64,000 nt of DNA from Selenomonas dianae (GCF_030644225.1 NZ_CP128650.1:1064001-1128000); one strand, 5' to 3'. Numbered from the stretch's first letter, positions 8,414-17,931 are shown. Notes: generated by a model not told the origin, from the letters alone. Numbers and translations are program-made.

Positions 8414-9631
8414 ATGAAGAACGAACATGAAATTATGGCACGGGATACGGCGAGCTATCTGCCGGTATTTTCCCGTTATCCGATTGTCCTCGACCATGGG
8501 GAAGGTTCGTATGTATGGGATGTGAACGGGCGCAAGTATCTCGATGCGCTCGGCGGCATCGCCGTCAACGTGCTCGGGCATAACTATGCGCCGCTCGTGG
8601 ATGCGATTGCCGAACAGGCAAAGCGTCTCATCCATGTGTCGAACCTCTACTATACCGAGCCGCAGGCAGATGCGGCGGCAAAGTTGTCGAGACTTACGGC
8701 GGACGGCAAGGTGTTCTTCGGGAACTCGGGCGCGGAGGCGAACGAAGGGGCAATCAAGGCTGCACGCAAATACGGGCATACGATTCATCCCGAGAAGTCG
8801 CAGATCATCACGGCTCTGGGCAGCTTTCACGGGCGCACGCTTGCGACGCTGACGGCGACGGGGCAGGAGAAGTTTCACAAGGGCTTCGCGCCGCTGCCGC
8901 AGGGGTTTGACTATGTGCCGTTCAACGACATTGCGGCACTCGAAGCACAGATGAGCGAGAATACGGCGGCGGTCATGCTCGAACCGATTCAGGGGGAGGG
9001 CGGCGTGCGTACCCCTGCGGACGGGTATTTGCAGCAGGTACGGGAACTCTGTGACAAGTATGACGCGCTCCTGATCTTCGACGAGATCCAGACGGGCATG
9101 GGGCGCACGGGCAGTTTCTACGCCTATGAGAACTGCGGTGTCATACCAGACATCGTAACGCTTGCCAAGGGGCTTGCAGGCGGCGTTCCGATCGGCGCGT
9201 TTGTCGTCACGGAGAAGGTTGCGGCGGCATTTCACGCGGGCGACCACGGGTCGACGTTCGGTGGGAATCCGCTGGCGTGCGCGGCGGCAAATGTCGTCCT
9301 TGATGCGGTTGCAAATGATCATTTTCTCGCAGGTGTACGGGACGTGGGCACACATTTCAAACAGGCACTCACGGACTTGCAGCGTAAATATCCCGCACAC
9401 ATCGTGGAGGTGCGTGGCACAGGGTTGATCCTCGGTATGGAGATGCAGAGGAATGCGGATGCGGCGGCAATCGCCCGACGGATGTTGGAGCAGGGGGTTA
9501 TCATCAACTGCACGGCAGGGAATGTCCTGCGCTTTATCCCGCCGCTGATCTTTACGAAGAATGAAGTGGATGAACTCATCCGTGTACTGGATCACTGTAT
9601 CCTTGACATATGTGACCGAGGGGGATTATGA
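8414..9631 (+). CDS. argD: Acetylornithine aminotransferase
   Basis: A class III PLP-dependent aminotransferase that forms N-acetylornithine from the semialdehyde using glutamate. The 405-residue protein has F-G-N-S-G-A-E-A-N-E near the N-terminal third, F-D-E-I-Q-T-G-M-G-R-T-G, and the PLP-lysine region L-A-K-G-L-A-G-G-V-P-I-G. The stop overlaps the first ATG of argF (ATGA). Paralogues such as ornithine or succinylornithine aminotransferase look similar; the operon position fixes the role. Confidence 0.95.
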   Translation: MKNEHEIMARDTASYLPVFSRYPIVLDHGEGSYVWDVNGRKYLDALGGIAVNVLGHNYAPLVDAIAEQAKRLIHVSNLYYTEPQADAAAKLSRLTADGKVFFGNSGAEANEGAIKAARKYGHTIHPEKSQIITALGSFHGRTLATLTATGQEKFHKGFAPLPQGFDYVPFNDIAALEAQMSENTAAVMLEPIQGEGGVRTPADGYLQQVRELCDKYDALLIFDEIQTGMGRTGSFYAYENCGVIPDIVTLAKGLAGGVPIGAFVVTEKVAAAFHAGDHGSTFGGNPLACAAANVVLDAVANDHFLAGVRDVGTHFKQALTDLQRKYPAHIVEVRGTGLILGMEMQRNADAAAIARRMLEQGVIINCTAGNVLRFIPPLIFTKNEVDELIRVLDHCILDICDRGGL

Positions 9632-10566
9632 TGAACAAGGGCATGGACTTACTCTCCATTCATGAGCTGAGTGCGGCCGATGTGGAGGAGATTCTGACGC
9701 TCGCCGCTGATCTCAAGGCAAAGCAGAAGGCGGGCATTTCGCATAAACTGCTTGCGGGAAAGACGCTCGGCATGATCTTTGAGAAATCCTCGACGCGGAC
9801 GCGCGTGTCGTTCGAGGTCGGGATGTACCAGCTCGGCGGACAGGCACTCTTTCTCAGCAGCCGTGACCTGCAGCTTGGGCGCGGCGAACCGATCAAGGAC
9901 ACGGCACGCGTGCTCTCGCGCTATCTCGACGGCATCATGATCCGTACCTATGGGTATGAACGCATTGAGGAGCTGGCTCGCTATGCGGATATTCCTGTCA
10001 TCAACGCGCTCAGCGACCTCCTGCATCCGTGTCAGGCACTTACCGACCTGCTTACGATTCGTGAGTACAAGGGCAAGAATCTCGCGGGGCTCAAGATGGC
10101 ATACGTCGGCGATGGCAACAATATGACGCACTCGCTCATGTATGCAGCAGCAAAGGTCGGCATGAATTTCGCGGCGGCAACTCCCGAGGGCTACGAGCCA
10201 AATGCCGAGGTTGTTGCAAACGCAAAGGCGGATGCAGCGGCAACGGGAGCAACGATCACAATCACGCACAATCCGATGGAAGCGGTTGCGGGCGCAGATG
10301 TCATCATCACGGACACGTGGGCGAGCATGGGGCAGGAGGCGGAGCACGACACACGCACGGCGGTCTTCCATCCCTATCAGGTGAATTGGGAACTCGTTGC
10401 CGAGTCAGGCGATGCGCGCTGCATCGTTATGCACTGTCTGCCTGCCTATCGGGGAGAGGAGATCACGGAGGATGTCTTTGAGGAGTTTTCCGATGTGATC
10501 TTTGACGAGGCGGAGAACCGCCTCCACGTCCAAAAGGCAATCATGGCACTCGTTATGGGTGACTGA
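9628..10566 (+). CDS. argF: Ornithine carbamoyltransferase
   Basis: Transfers the carbamoyl group to ornithine to make citrulline. The carbamoyl-phosphate loop F-E-K-S-S-T-R-T-R, the H-P-C-Q-A-L-T-D motif, and the ornithine-binding H-C-L-P-A-Y-R-G-E-E region are all intact in 312 residues. There are two consecutive ATG codons, at 9628 overlapping the argD stop and at 9631. Either could be used, changing the protein by one residue. Carbamoyl-phosphate synthase genes are not in this window. Confidence 0.96.
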   Translation: MMNKGMDLLSIHELSAADVEEILTLAADLKAKQKAGISHKLLAGKTLGMIFEKSSTRTRVSFEVGMYQLGGQALFLSSRDLQLGRGEPIKDTARVLSRYLDGIMIRTYGYERIEELARYADIPVINALSDLLHPCQALTDLLTIREYKGKNLAGLKMAYVGDGNNMTHSLMYAAAKVGMNFAAATPEGYEPNAEVVANAKADAAATGATITITHNPMEAVAGADVIITDTWASMGQEAEHDTRTAVFHPYQVNWELVAESGDARCIVMHCLPAYRGEEITEDVFEEFSDVIFDEAENRLHVQKAIMALVMGD

Positions 10567-10594
10567 TTTATATTTCTAAGGAGATGTTTCAAAC

Positions 10595-11806
10595 ATGGCA
10601 AAGCAGATCAAAAAAGTAGTTCTGGCATATTCCGGCGGTCTTGATACGTCGGTCATCATCCCTTGGCTGAAGGAGCACTATGACAACTGCGAGGTTATCG
10701 CCGCCTGTGCCGATGTTGGGCAGGGGGAGGAGCTTGAGCCCGTACATGACAAGGCACTCGCCTCGGGCGCATCGAAGGTGTATATTGTCGATTTGACGCA
10801 GGAGTTCCTTGAGGAGTATGTCTGGCCGACACTCAAGGCGGGAGCCGTCTACGAGGGCAAGTATCTGCTTGGCACATCGTTTGCGCGTCCCGTGATTGCA
10901 AAGGCCCTTGTCGATATTGCCAAGCGTGAGGGCGCGGATGCCATTGCTCATGGCGCGACGGGCAAGGGCAACGATCAGGTACGCTTTGAACTGACGGTGA
11001 AGGCACTCGCGCCAAACCTCCAGATCATCGCCCCGTGGCGCGAGTGGGATCTCGATTCCCGCACGGCTGAGATTGCGTATGCAAAGAAGCACGGCATCCC
11101 CGTTGCGATGGAGAACAAGACGTACAGCATGGATCGCAACATCTGGCACCTCTCTCACGAGGGGTCTGATCTTGAGGATCCCGCGAACGAGCCGAAGAAC
11201 TCCATGTTTCTCATCTCGTGCGCACCCGAGGATGCGCCGGATGCGCCGGAATACGTTTCCATTTCGTTCGAGAAGGGCATTCCCGTTGCTGTCAACGGCG
11301 AGAAACTCGGTGCAGTCGAACTCTTGACAAAGCTGAACGAGGTCGGCGCGCGCAACGGTGTCGGCATCGTCGATATCTGCGAGAACCGTCTCGTCGGCAT
11401 GAAGTCGCGTGGTGTGTATGAGAACCCGGGCGGTTCGATCCTCTACTATGCACATCGCGAGCTTGAGTATCTCTGCCTTGACCGCGCAACCTATCACTAC
11501 AAAGAAGGGCTTGCCATCCGCTACGGCGAACTCGTCTACGATGGTATGTGGTTCTGCCAGCTGCGCGAGGCGCTTGCTGCGTTCGTGGACAGTACGCAGG
11601 AGACCGTGACGGGGGAGGTTCGCCTCAAACTCTACAAGGGCAACATCATCTCGGCGGGCGCAACGTCGCCGTATTCCCTCTACAGTCAGGAGTTCGTTAC
11701 GTTCGAGCATGACGATGTCTACAATCAGGCGGATGCGACGGGCTTCATCAACCTCTTTGGGCTGCCGCTTAAGGTACGTGCACTCATGCAGGAGGGGAAG
11801 AAGTAA
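10595..11806 (+). CDS. argG: Argininosuccinate synthase
   Basis: Condenses citrulline and aspartate with ATP. The 403-residue protein begins with the PP-loop motif [10 protein letters not shown]. It contains the [13 protein letters not shown] signature and the [13 protein letters not shown] segment. AAGGAG lies upstream of the ATG. The last base of its stop is the first base of the argH start, so the two are coupled. Confidence 0.98.
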   Translation: MAKQIKKVVLAYSGGLDTSVIIPWLKEHYDNCEVIAACADVGQGEELEPVHDKALASGASKVYIVDLTQEFLEEYVWPTLKAGAVYEGKYLLGTSFARPVIAKALVDIAKREGADAIAHGATGKGNDQVRFELTVKALAPNLQIIAPWREWDLDSRTAEIAYAKKHGIPVAMENKTYSMDRNIWHLSHEGSDLEDPANEPKNSMFLISCAPEDAPDAPEYVSISFEKGIPVAVNGEKLGAVELLTKLNEVGARNGVGIVDICENRLVGMKSRGVYENPGGSILYYAHRELEYLCLDRATYHYKEGLAIRYGELVYDGMWFCQLREALAAFVDSTQETVTGEVRLKLYKGNIISAGATSPYSLYSQEFVTFEHDDVYNQADATGFINLFGLPLKVRALMQEGKK

Positions 11807-13230
11807 TGAGCGAAAAGCTCTGGGGCGGCCGCTTTTCAAAGACAACCGATGAGATGATCAACGAGTTTCAAGCATCCATCGGTTTTGACCGTCGAATGTA
11901 CCGTGAGGATATTGCGGGCTCGCTTGCGCACGCCGAAATGCTGGCGAAGGTTGGAATCCTCTCGGAGGAGGATCGCGCGGCGATTGAGAAGGGACTGCGC
12001 GACATTCTGGCACAGATCGAATGTGGGGAGTTTGACTTCAGTGTGGAGCTTGAGGATATTCACATGAATATCGAAAAGCGTCTCACGGATGCGATTGGGG
12101 AGGCGGGCAGCCGTCTTCATACGGCACGCAGCCGCAACGATCAGGTCGCGCTTGATACACATATGTATGTGCGGCACGCAGTTGTGGATGTGCTGGAGCG
12201 TATCAGGGAACTCCAACACGCACTTGTCGTATCAGCGACGGCGAACAAGGATGTCATCATGCCGGGGTATACGCATCTGCAGCGTGCCCAGCCCATTCTC
12301 TTTGCCCATCATCTTATGGCATACTTTGGTATGCTCGTGCGTGATTTTGAACGGTTTCAAGGGGTCTATGCACGGACGGACATAATGCCGCTCGGCGCAG
12401 GTGCGCTTGCGGGGACAACCCTGCCGATTGATCGTTCATTTGTCGCGAAAAAGCTGAACTTCGAGTGCATCTACACGAATAGTTTGGATGCAGTCAGCGA
12501 CCGTGACTACATTCTCGAATTCCTCTCTGCGGCATCCATCCTCATGGTTCATCTCTCACGTCTCTCGGAGGAGATCATCCTCTGGTGCTCGCGTGAATTC
12601 TCATTTGTGGAACTGGATGACGCACACTGCACGGGCTCCTCCATGATGCCGCAGAAGAAGAACCCGGATGTCTCCGAACTTGTGCGCGGAAAAACGGGGC
12701 GCGTCGTCGGTCATCTCATGGCGATGCTCACGGCGGTGAAGGGGCTTCCGCTTGCCTACAACAAGGACTTGCAGGAGGACAAGGAGGGGCTGTTCGATAC
12801 CATCGACACGGTGAAGTTCAGCCTTGCCGTCTACACACAGCTCATTCGCGGGATGAAGGTTCGTGCGGATGTCATGCGTCATGCCGTCGAAGCGGACTTC
12901 TCGAATGCGACCGACCTCGCGGACTATCTTGTGCGTAAAGGGATGCCGTTCCGTCAGGCACACAGCGTCGCGGGACAGGCGGTCGCACTCTGCATTGAGC
13001 GTAAGATCTGGCTTGCAGACATGCCGCTCGCGGATTATCAAAAACTCTCCGCGCTCTTTGCGGAGGATATTTATGAGGCAATCCGTCCCGAGACTTGCGT
13101 TGCATATCGGAACTCTTACGGCGGTACTTCGTACGAACAGGTGGAAATGCAGCTTGCGGCGGCGCGTGATCTGATGGCGGAGGAGGAACACATTGTTTCT
13201 GCATGGGAGCAGAAACAGGAAATTCTCTGA
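11806..13230 (+). CDS. argH: Argininosuccinate lyase
   Basis: Splits argininosuccinate to arginine and fumarate, the last step of the pathway. The fumarase/aspartase-superfamily signature G-S-S-M-M-P-Q-K-K-N-P-D is present near residue 280. T-A-R-S-R-N-D-Q-V and the H-L-Q-R-A-Q-P motif (second catalytic region) are also conserved. At 474 residues it is standard length. No clear terminator follows before the next gene. Confidence 0.98.
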   Translation: MSEKLWGGRFSKTTDEMINEFQASIGFDRRMYREDIAGSLAHAEMLAKVGILSEEDRAAIEKGLRDILAQIECGEFDFSVELEDIHMNIEKRLTDAIGEAGSRLHTARSRNDQVALDTHMYVRHAVVDVLERIRELQHALVVSATANKDVIMPGYTHLQRAQPILFAHHLMAYFGMLVRDFERFQGVYARTDIMPLGAGALAGTTLPIDRSFVAKKLNFECIYTNSLDAVSDRDYILEFLSAASILMVHLSRLSEEIILWCSREFSFVELDDAHCTGSSMMPQKKNPDVSELVRGKTGRVVGHLMAMLTAVKGLPLAYNKDLQEDKEGLFDTIDTVKFSLAVYTQLIRGMKVRADVMRHAVEADFSNATDLADYLVRKGMPFRQAHSVAGQAVALCIERKIWLADMPLADYQKLSALFAEDIYEAIRPETCVAYRNSYGGTSYEQVEMQLAAARDLMAEEEHIVSAWEQKQEIL

Positions 13231-13272
13231 GAACTTGTCACCAGCAGTTAAAATTTCATTGTATCCTAAATA

Positions 13273-13289
13273 GGAAATAATATATTTCC
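13273..13289. promoter_or_regulatory. Short palindrome in the promoter region of the small outer-membrane protein gene
   Basis: The perfect repeat GGAAATA-ATA-TATTTCC lies about 50 bases before the next ATG in AT-rich DNA with possible -10 hexamers such as GATAAT downstream. It could be a repressor or activator site. No regulator can be named. Confidence 0.35.
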
Positions 13290-13336
13290 CATATTTTCAG
13301 TGGATAATACAACTATATCTGAAAGGAGGAATTGCG

Positions 13337-13840
13337 ATGAAGAAATATGCGGCTCTGGCTGCGGCGATTGCTCTGTCTGTTTCCTCGGCGGCGATGGCGG
13401 CTCCGCTCAATCATCTCGGTACGCATGATACGGCGGTTGGTGTCGGCACGAAGGAAGCGTACATCGAGCATAAGGCGGCGGATGAGATCACGGTCGGCGT
13501 GACGCGCAATGATCGTGACGAGTACGGCAATCCAAAGGATGTCTATATGCAGTACAACGTCTTTGACCAGAACATCCGTCTGCTCGGCGGCTATCGTTGG
13601 AATATGAAGCAGGCAAGCGAGAACAACGTCTTTGCGGGTCTTGGACTCAGTACACCGACGGTGCTCGGGTTTAATGCGTACGCATCCTACATTGCGGGCA
13701 AGGACTTCAACGAGTCCCAAGTAGGGCTGAACAAATCCCTGATCGCAAATTTGGATCTCAATGTGAATTACCACAACTTCAAGCCGGATCACGGAAGTCG
13801 TGAAAACGGCATCGGTGTCGGTTTGACGATGCATTTCTGA
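13337..13840 (+). CDS. Small secreted beta-barrel-like outer-membrane protein
   Basis: The 167-residue product has a clear signal peptide (K-K-Y, then an Ala/Leu-rich stretch, cleavage after A-M-A near residue 21). The mature part alternates polar and hydrophobic residues in short strands with Gly/Asn turns and ends in M-H-F. A terminal Phe is the classic recognition signal for the outer-membrane assembly machinery. I do not recognise a named family. A small porin-like or OprB/YadA-unrelated barrel of the Negativicutes outer membrane is the best reading. It has a strong AAGGAGG site and its own terminator, so it is probably a monocistronic, well-expressed envelope protein. Confidence 0.65.
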   Translation: MKKYAALAAAIALSVSSAAMAAPLNHLGTHDTAVGVGTKEAYIEHKAADEITVGVTRNDRDEYGNPKDVYMQYNVFDQNIRLLGGYRWNMKQASENNVFAGLGLSTPTVLGFNAYASYIAGKDFNESQVGLNKSLIANLDLNVNYHNFKPDHGSRENGIGVGLTMHF

Positions 13841-13853
13841 TTTGGCTGTATCA

Positions 13854-13887
13854 GGCACTCTCCGTGTGATATGGAGAGTGCCTTTTT
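13854..13887 (+). terminator. Terminator after the small outer-membrane protein gene
   Basis: The perfect hairpin GGCACTCTCC / GGAGAGTGCC with a 9-base loop is followed by five T residues. Confidence 0.92.
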
Positions 13888-13908
13888 ATATGTCCTGATA
13901 AATTTTAT

Positions 13909-14178
13909 TTGCATTGTTTGTGTCAGAATGGTAAAATAACCCCTAAGTGAATGGATCGGATCATTTTTCTTGCAGTTTTCGTATGTGCTGTGCGGTCGTG
14001 TTTTTCACAGCAACGCGGACGAAAACGGCGTTTTCCCGTATGGCGACAATGGAGGAGATCGTCCTCTGGTCGCTGTATTTTCGTGTGGATGAATTCTGAT
14101 TTCATGATCGAATGGATGAGCAATGATTGAGCAAAGGGACACGATGAAGATGTCCCATATGCTATGGAGGTGTGTTTT
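13909..14178 (+). promoter_or_regulatory. Promoter and long 5' leader of the RNase J gene
   Basis: TTGCAT (13909-13914) and TAAAAT (13932-13937) are 17 bases apart and make a plausible promoter. If it is used, the transcript has a leader of about 235 bases. The leader contains two small hairpins, TGCTGTG/CACAGCA (13986-14012) and GAAAAC/GTTTTC (14021-14035). I see no open reading frame of note and no known riboswitch. Leaders of RNase genes are often targets for autoregulation; here that is only inference. Confidence 0.4.
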
Positions 14179-15867
14179 TTGTCGTTAAATCGTAATGGCA
14201 ATCATGGGAAAAATGTGCAGAAAGTACAGGTCATACCGCTTGGCGGTTTGGGCGAGATCGGAAAGAACATGACTGCCATCCGTGTGGATGATGAGATTCT
14301 CGTTGTGGACTCCGGGCTTATGTTCCCGGAGGAGGATATGCTCGGCATCGATCTTGTTATCCCGGATATTACTTATTTGATCGAAAACAAGGACAAGGTC
14401 AAAGCAATCGTTCTCACGCACGGACACGAGGATCATATCGGAGCACTGCCATACGTCATGAAGCAGATCCCTGTACCTGTCTATGGGACGCGATTGACGC
14501 TCGGGATTCTTGAAGGGCGGCTCAAGGAGAACGGTGTGGATTCGAGCAATCTGCACTCTGTGATGGCAGGGGACATCATCAATATCGGCTGCTTCAGTGT
14601 CGGCTTTATCCGCGTGAATCACTCAATCCCCGATGCGGTCGGACTTTCGATCAAAACACCGGTGGGCATGATCGTCCATACAGGCGATTTCAAGCTCGAC
14701 TATACGCCGGTCGATGGGCAGATGACGGATTTTCGCCGCTTCTCGGAGCTTGGCAACAAGGGCGTTCTGCTTCTCCTCGCGGACAGCACGAATGCGGAGC
14801 GCGAAGGGCATACGGCGAGTGAGCGCACGGTTGGGGCGGCATTTGACAAGTCGTTCCACAACGTACGTGGGCGTATCATTGTTGCAACGTTTTCCTCGAA
14901 TGTGCACCGTATACAGCAGGTTATTGATACGGCTGTGAAGTACAAGCGGCGTGTCGCCGTTCTCGGGCGCAGTATGGAAAATGTGGTTGGAATCTCGTTG
15001 GATCTCGGCTATCTGAGTGCGCCCGAAGGAACGATCATCGGTATTGATGAGGTCAATAACTTTCGTCCTGAACAGATTGTTATCGTAACAACGGGAAGTC
15101 AGGGCGAGCCCATGTCTGCGCTCTCACGCATGGCGGCATCGGATCATCGCAAGATCACGATTGTGCCCGGCGATACGGTCATTATCTCGGCAACACCGAT
15201 TCCGGGTAATGAGAAGCTGGTCTCAAAGACCGTGGACAATCTCATGAAACTCGGTGCAAACGTTATCTATGGGCGCGACAAGGGCATTCATGTTTCGGGG
15301 CACGGCAGCCGCGAGGAACTCAAACTCATGCATAACCTCGTGCGACCGAAGTTCTTTATGCCTGTTCACGGCGAGTACCATCATCTCGTGCAGCACGCAA
15401 GCCTTGCACGCGAGCTCGGTATGCCGAAGGAAAATATTTTCATTAGCGAGAACGGACAGATCCTTGAGTTTACGAAGGAGAAGGGGCAGGTCGTCGGACG
15501 TGTGCAGTCCGGGATGGTCATGGTCGATGGTCTTGGTGTCGGCGATGTGGGCAACATCGTCCTGCGTGATCGTCGACAGCTTTCGCAAGACGGTATCCTT
15601 ATCATTGTCGTGACGATGGATCGGCAGAACAATCGTGTGGTCTCCGGACCCGACATTGTTTCACGCGGCTTTGTCTATGTGCGTGAGTCCGAGGCTCTCA
15701 TGGACGAGGCACGGGCACGCGTCCAGCAGGCACTTGACCGCTGCGAGGAGGAGAACGTGCGCGAATGGTCGGCGATCAAGTCGAATGTGCGCGACGCACT
15801 CAGCCGCTATCTCTTTGACAAGACGCGTCGCCGCCCGATGATCCTGCCCATTATTATGGAAGTCTGA
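14179..15867 (+). CDS. rnj: Ribonuclease J
   Basis: A metallo-beta-lactamase/beta-CASP ribonuclease with 5'-to-3' exo- and endonuclease activity, central to mRNA decay and rRNA maturation in Firmicutes. The zinc-binding motif H-G-H-E-D-H is at residues 81-86. The C-terminal H-V-S-G-H-G-S and P-V-H-G-E-Y-H-H motifs are present. I placed the start at TTG 14179 (562 residues), 8 bases after the GGAGG. The ATG at 14164 overlaps that ribosome binding site and would add five residues. Only one RNase J gene is visible. Confidence 0.93.
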   Translation: MSLNRNGNHGKNVQKVQVIPLGGLGEIGKNMTAIRVDDEILVVDSGLMFPEEDMLGIDLVIPDITYLIENKDKVKAIVLTHGHEDHIGALPYVMKQIPVPVYGTRLTLGILEGRLKENGVDSSNLHSVMAGDIINIGCFSVGFIRVNHSIPDAVGLSIKTPVGMIVHTGDFKLDYTPVDGQMTDFRRFSELGNKGVLLLLADSTNAEREGHTASERTVGAAFDKSFHNVRGRIIVATFSSNVHRIQQVIDTAVKYKRRVAVLGRSMENVVGISLDLGYLSAPEGTIIGIDEVNNFRPEQIVIVTTGSQGEPMSALSRMAASDHRKITIVPGDTVIISATPIPGNEKLVSKTVDNLMKLGANVIYGRDKGIHVSGHGSREELKLMHNLVRPKFFMPVHGEYHHLVQHASLARELGMPKENIFISENGQILEFTKEKGQVVGRVQSGMVMVDGLGVGDVGNIVLRDRRQLSQDGILIIVVTMDRQNNRVVSGPDIVSRGFVYVRESEALMDEARARVQQALDRCEEENVREWSAIKSNVRDALSRYLFDKTRRRPMILPIIMEV

Positions 15868-15887
15868 ACGCAGCGCAATGCCTTCAC

Positions 15888-15912
15888 AGTCGCCCCTTCG
15901 CGGGCGACTTTT
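15888..15912 (+). terminator. Terminator after RNase J gene
   Basis: The stem AGTCGCCC / GGGCGACT is followed by a short T run (TTTTCT). Confidence 0.85.
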
Positions 15913-15953
15913 CTATTTGTAAACAGTTCGAAAAAAATGTGACCTTGTGTATC

Positions 15954-15982
15954 TTGCAGGCAATCAGAAAAAGAGGTAGAAT
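15954..15982 (+). promoter_or_regulatory. Promoter of the transketolase operon
   Basis: TTGCAG and TAGAAT are 17 bases apart, 44 bases before the start codon. A second -10-like TATAAT at 15991 could be an alternative. Confidence 0.5.
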
Positions 15983-16026
15983 GTGTTGAGTATAATGATG
16001 TATTGATTGGGGCGAGGAGGAATTTT

Positions 16027-16878
16027 ATGACAGCAGCTGAACAGAAAGAGCTCCGCCTTTTCGCGGTAAAGGTGCGTGAGGGGATTTTGCGCGGCACACA
16101 TGCCGCAAAGAGCGGTCATCCGGGCGGCTCACTTTCATCGACGGAGTACTTTACCTATCTCTACAATAAGGAGATCCGGGTTGATCCAAAGAATCCACAA
16201 GATCCGAACCGTGATCGTTTCGTTCTCTCGAAGGGGCACGTGGCACCCGGTCTCTATGCTACGCTTGCGAATCGTGGATTTTTCCCTGTGGATGAACTCC
16301 TGACACTGCGTCATATTGGCTCTCGCCTCCAGGGGCACCCGAATATGAACCTCACGCCGGGTGTCGATATGTCCACGGGCTCGCTCGGGCAGGGGATTTC
16401 GACGGCGGCAGGGATGGCAAAGGGGGCAAAGTATCTCGGGAAGGACATCAACGTCTATACTCTCCTCGGTGATGGTGAGCTTGCCGAGGGGCAGGTGTGG
16501 GAGGCAACGATGTTTGCCGCACATTATAAACTCGACAATCTCTGCATTACGGTGGACGTAAACGGACTTCAGATCGACGGCGCTACGGCAGATGTCATGA
16601 ACACAGCGCCGATTGATAAGAAATTCGAGGCATTTGGCTGTGCTGTCATCTCGATTGACGGACATGACTTCGCGGCACTCGAAGGCGCGTTCAAGACATT
16701 CCATGCGAACAAGGGCACGGGAAAGCCGACCGTGATTCTGATGAAGACGGTCAAGGGCAAGAATATCTCCTTTATGGAAAACAACGCGGGCTGGCATGGC
16801 AAGGCACCCAATGATGACGAACTCGCGCAGGGGCTTTCGGAACTTGCTGCGATTCGTAAGACGATTGAGGAGGCATGA
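16027..16878 (+). CDS. Transketolase, N-terminal (TPP-binding) subunit
   Basis: Transketolase moves two-carbon units between sugar phosphates in the non-oxidative pentose phosphate pathway. This 283-residue protein corresponds to the N-terminal third to half of the usual 660-residue enzyme. It carries the TPP-binding G-D-G-E-L-A-E-G-Q-V-W-E-A motif and the K-S-G-H-P-G-G-S-L-S region. The ATG was chosen because GAGGAGGA ends 6 bases before it; an upstream GTG-type extension has no site. The second half is encoded by the next gene with an ATGA overlap, the split form common in anaerobes. Confidence 0.93.
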   Translation: MTAAEQKELRLFAVKVREGILRGTHAAKSGHPGGSLSSTEYFTYLYNKEIRVDPKNPQDPNRDRFVLSKGHVAPGLYATLANRGFFPVDELLTLRHIGSRLQGHPNMNLTPGVDMSTGSLGQGISTAAGMAKGAKYLGKDINVYTLLGDGELAEGQVWEATMFAAHYKLDNLCITVDVNGLQIDGATADVMNTAPIDKKFEAFGCAVISIDGHDFAALEGAFKTFHANKGTGKPTVILMKTVKGKNISFMENNAGWHGKAPNDDELAQGLSELAAIRKTIEEA

Positions 16879-17822
16879 GCATGGCAGACGTAAAGAAAAT
16901 TGCAACGCGCGACAGCTACGGAAACGCACTGGTAGAACTGGGGAAAACGCACAAGAACGTCGTTGTGCTCGATGCCGATCTTGCAGGTGCCACGAAGAGC
17001 GGGACGTTCAAGAAGGCGTTCCCCGACCGCCATTTTAACTGCGGCATTGCCGAGTGCAATATGGTTGGTGTCGGTGCCGGGCTCTCGACAATGGGGCTTG
17101 TTCCGTTTGTCTCTACTTTTGCTATGTTTGCAGCGGGACGTGCCTATGAGCAGGTGCGTAACACGATCGGGTATCCGCATCTCAACGTCAAGATCTGTGC
17201 GACCCACGGCGGCATCTCCGTCGGTGAAGACGGTGCATCGCATCAGTGCTGCGAGGACTTCGGTCTCATGCGTACGATCCCGGGCATGACGGTCATGTGT
17301 CCCTCGGATGATGTTGAGGCGCGCAAGATGGTGCACGCCGCATACGAGATGGAAGGCCCCGTATATATCCGTTTTGGGCGTGCTGCAACGCCTGTGTATC
17401 ACGATGAGGCATTCACGTTCGAGATCGGCAAGGGCGAAATCCTGCAGGATGGGACGGATGTTGCCATCATTGCTACGGGGATTCTCGTCCCGGAGGCAAT
17501 CGAGGCGGGGAACTGCCTTGCTGCTGAGGGGATCAAGGCGCGTATCATCAATATGGCGACGATTAAACCGCTCGATGAGGAACTTGTTATTCGTGCGGCA
17601 AAGGAGTGCGGCAGAATTGTGACCGTCGAGGAGCACAATATTCTCGGAGGACTTGGCGAGGCAGTCGCCGGCGTTGTCGCTGAATACGCACCCGTTCCCG
17701 TCCACCGTATTGGTGTCCGCGATGAGTTTGGACACTCTGGTCCTGCGGCGGCGCTGCTCAAACAGTTTGGTTTGACGGCAGAGCATATTGTTGAAAAGAC
17801 GAAAGCAATTGTTGGGAAGTAA
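16875..17822 (+). CDS. Transketolase, C-terminal subunit
   Basis: The 315-residue partner carries the pyrimidine-binding domain (D-A-D-L-A-G-A-T-K-S-G; G-I-A-E-C-N-M, with the glutamate that activates TPP) and the C-terminal domain (V-E-E-H-N-I-L-G-G-L-G). Starts at 16875 (overlapping the previous stop) or 16881 are both possible. The two subunits should form a transketolase. A 1-deoxyxylulose-phosphate synthase is unlikely because that enzyme is normally one chain of about 620 residues. Confidence 0.93.
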   Translation: MSMADVKKIATRDSYGNALVELGKTHKNVVVLDADLAGATKSGTFKKAFPDRHFNCGIAECNMVGVGAGLSTMGLVPFVSTFAMFAAGRAYEQVRNTIGYPHLNVKICATHGGISVGEDGASHQCCEDFGLMRTIPGMTVMCPSDDVEARKMVHAAYEMEGPVYIRFGRAATPVYHDEAFTFEIGKGEILQDGTDVAIIATGILVPEAIEAGNCLAAEGIKARIINMATIKPLDEELVIRAAKECGRIVTVEEHNILGGLGEAVAGVVAEYAPVPVHRIGVRDEFGHSGPAAALLKQFGLTAEHIVEKTKAIVGK

Positions 17823-17832
17823 TGGACGAGGG

Positions 17833-17864
17833 AGACGCTTCTACATGCGTAGGAGCGTCTTTTC
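17833..17864 (+). terminator. Terminator after transketolase operon
   Basis: The 10-bp stem AGACGCTTCT / AGGAGCGTCT has one G-U pair and an 8-base loop, followed by TTTT. Confidence 0.85.
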
Positions 17865-17902
17865 CATAGGAACGTACGCTTGGGAGGGATGGATAAAATG
17901 GC

Positions 17903-17931
17903 TTGTGGATTTTTCGCGAATTGTTTATAAT
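17903..17931 (+). promoter_or_regulatory. Promoter of the solute-binding protein gene
   Basis: TTGTGG and a perfect TATAAT are 17 bases apart, ending 38 bases before the ATG. Confidence 0.6.

Noticed and set aside
6956-9595. An 879-codon open frame on the minus strand opposite argJ, argB and argD
   Set aside because: It lies wholly antisense to three clear arginine genes. Its translation has no recognisable domain, and it is explained by the codon bias of the genes on the other strand.
10589-11845. A 418-codon minus-strand frame opposite argG
   Set aside because: Shadow of argG; no ribosome binding site and no protein family.
16569-17786. A 405-codon minus-strand frame opposite the transketolase subunits
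   Set aside because: Antisense to two well-supported genes; basic, low-complexity product.
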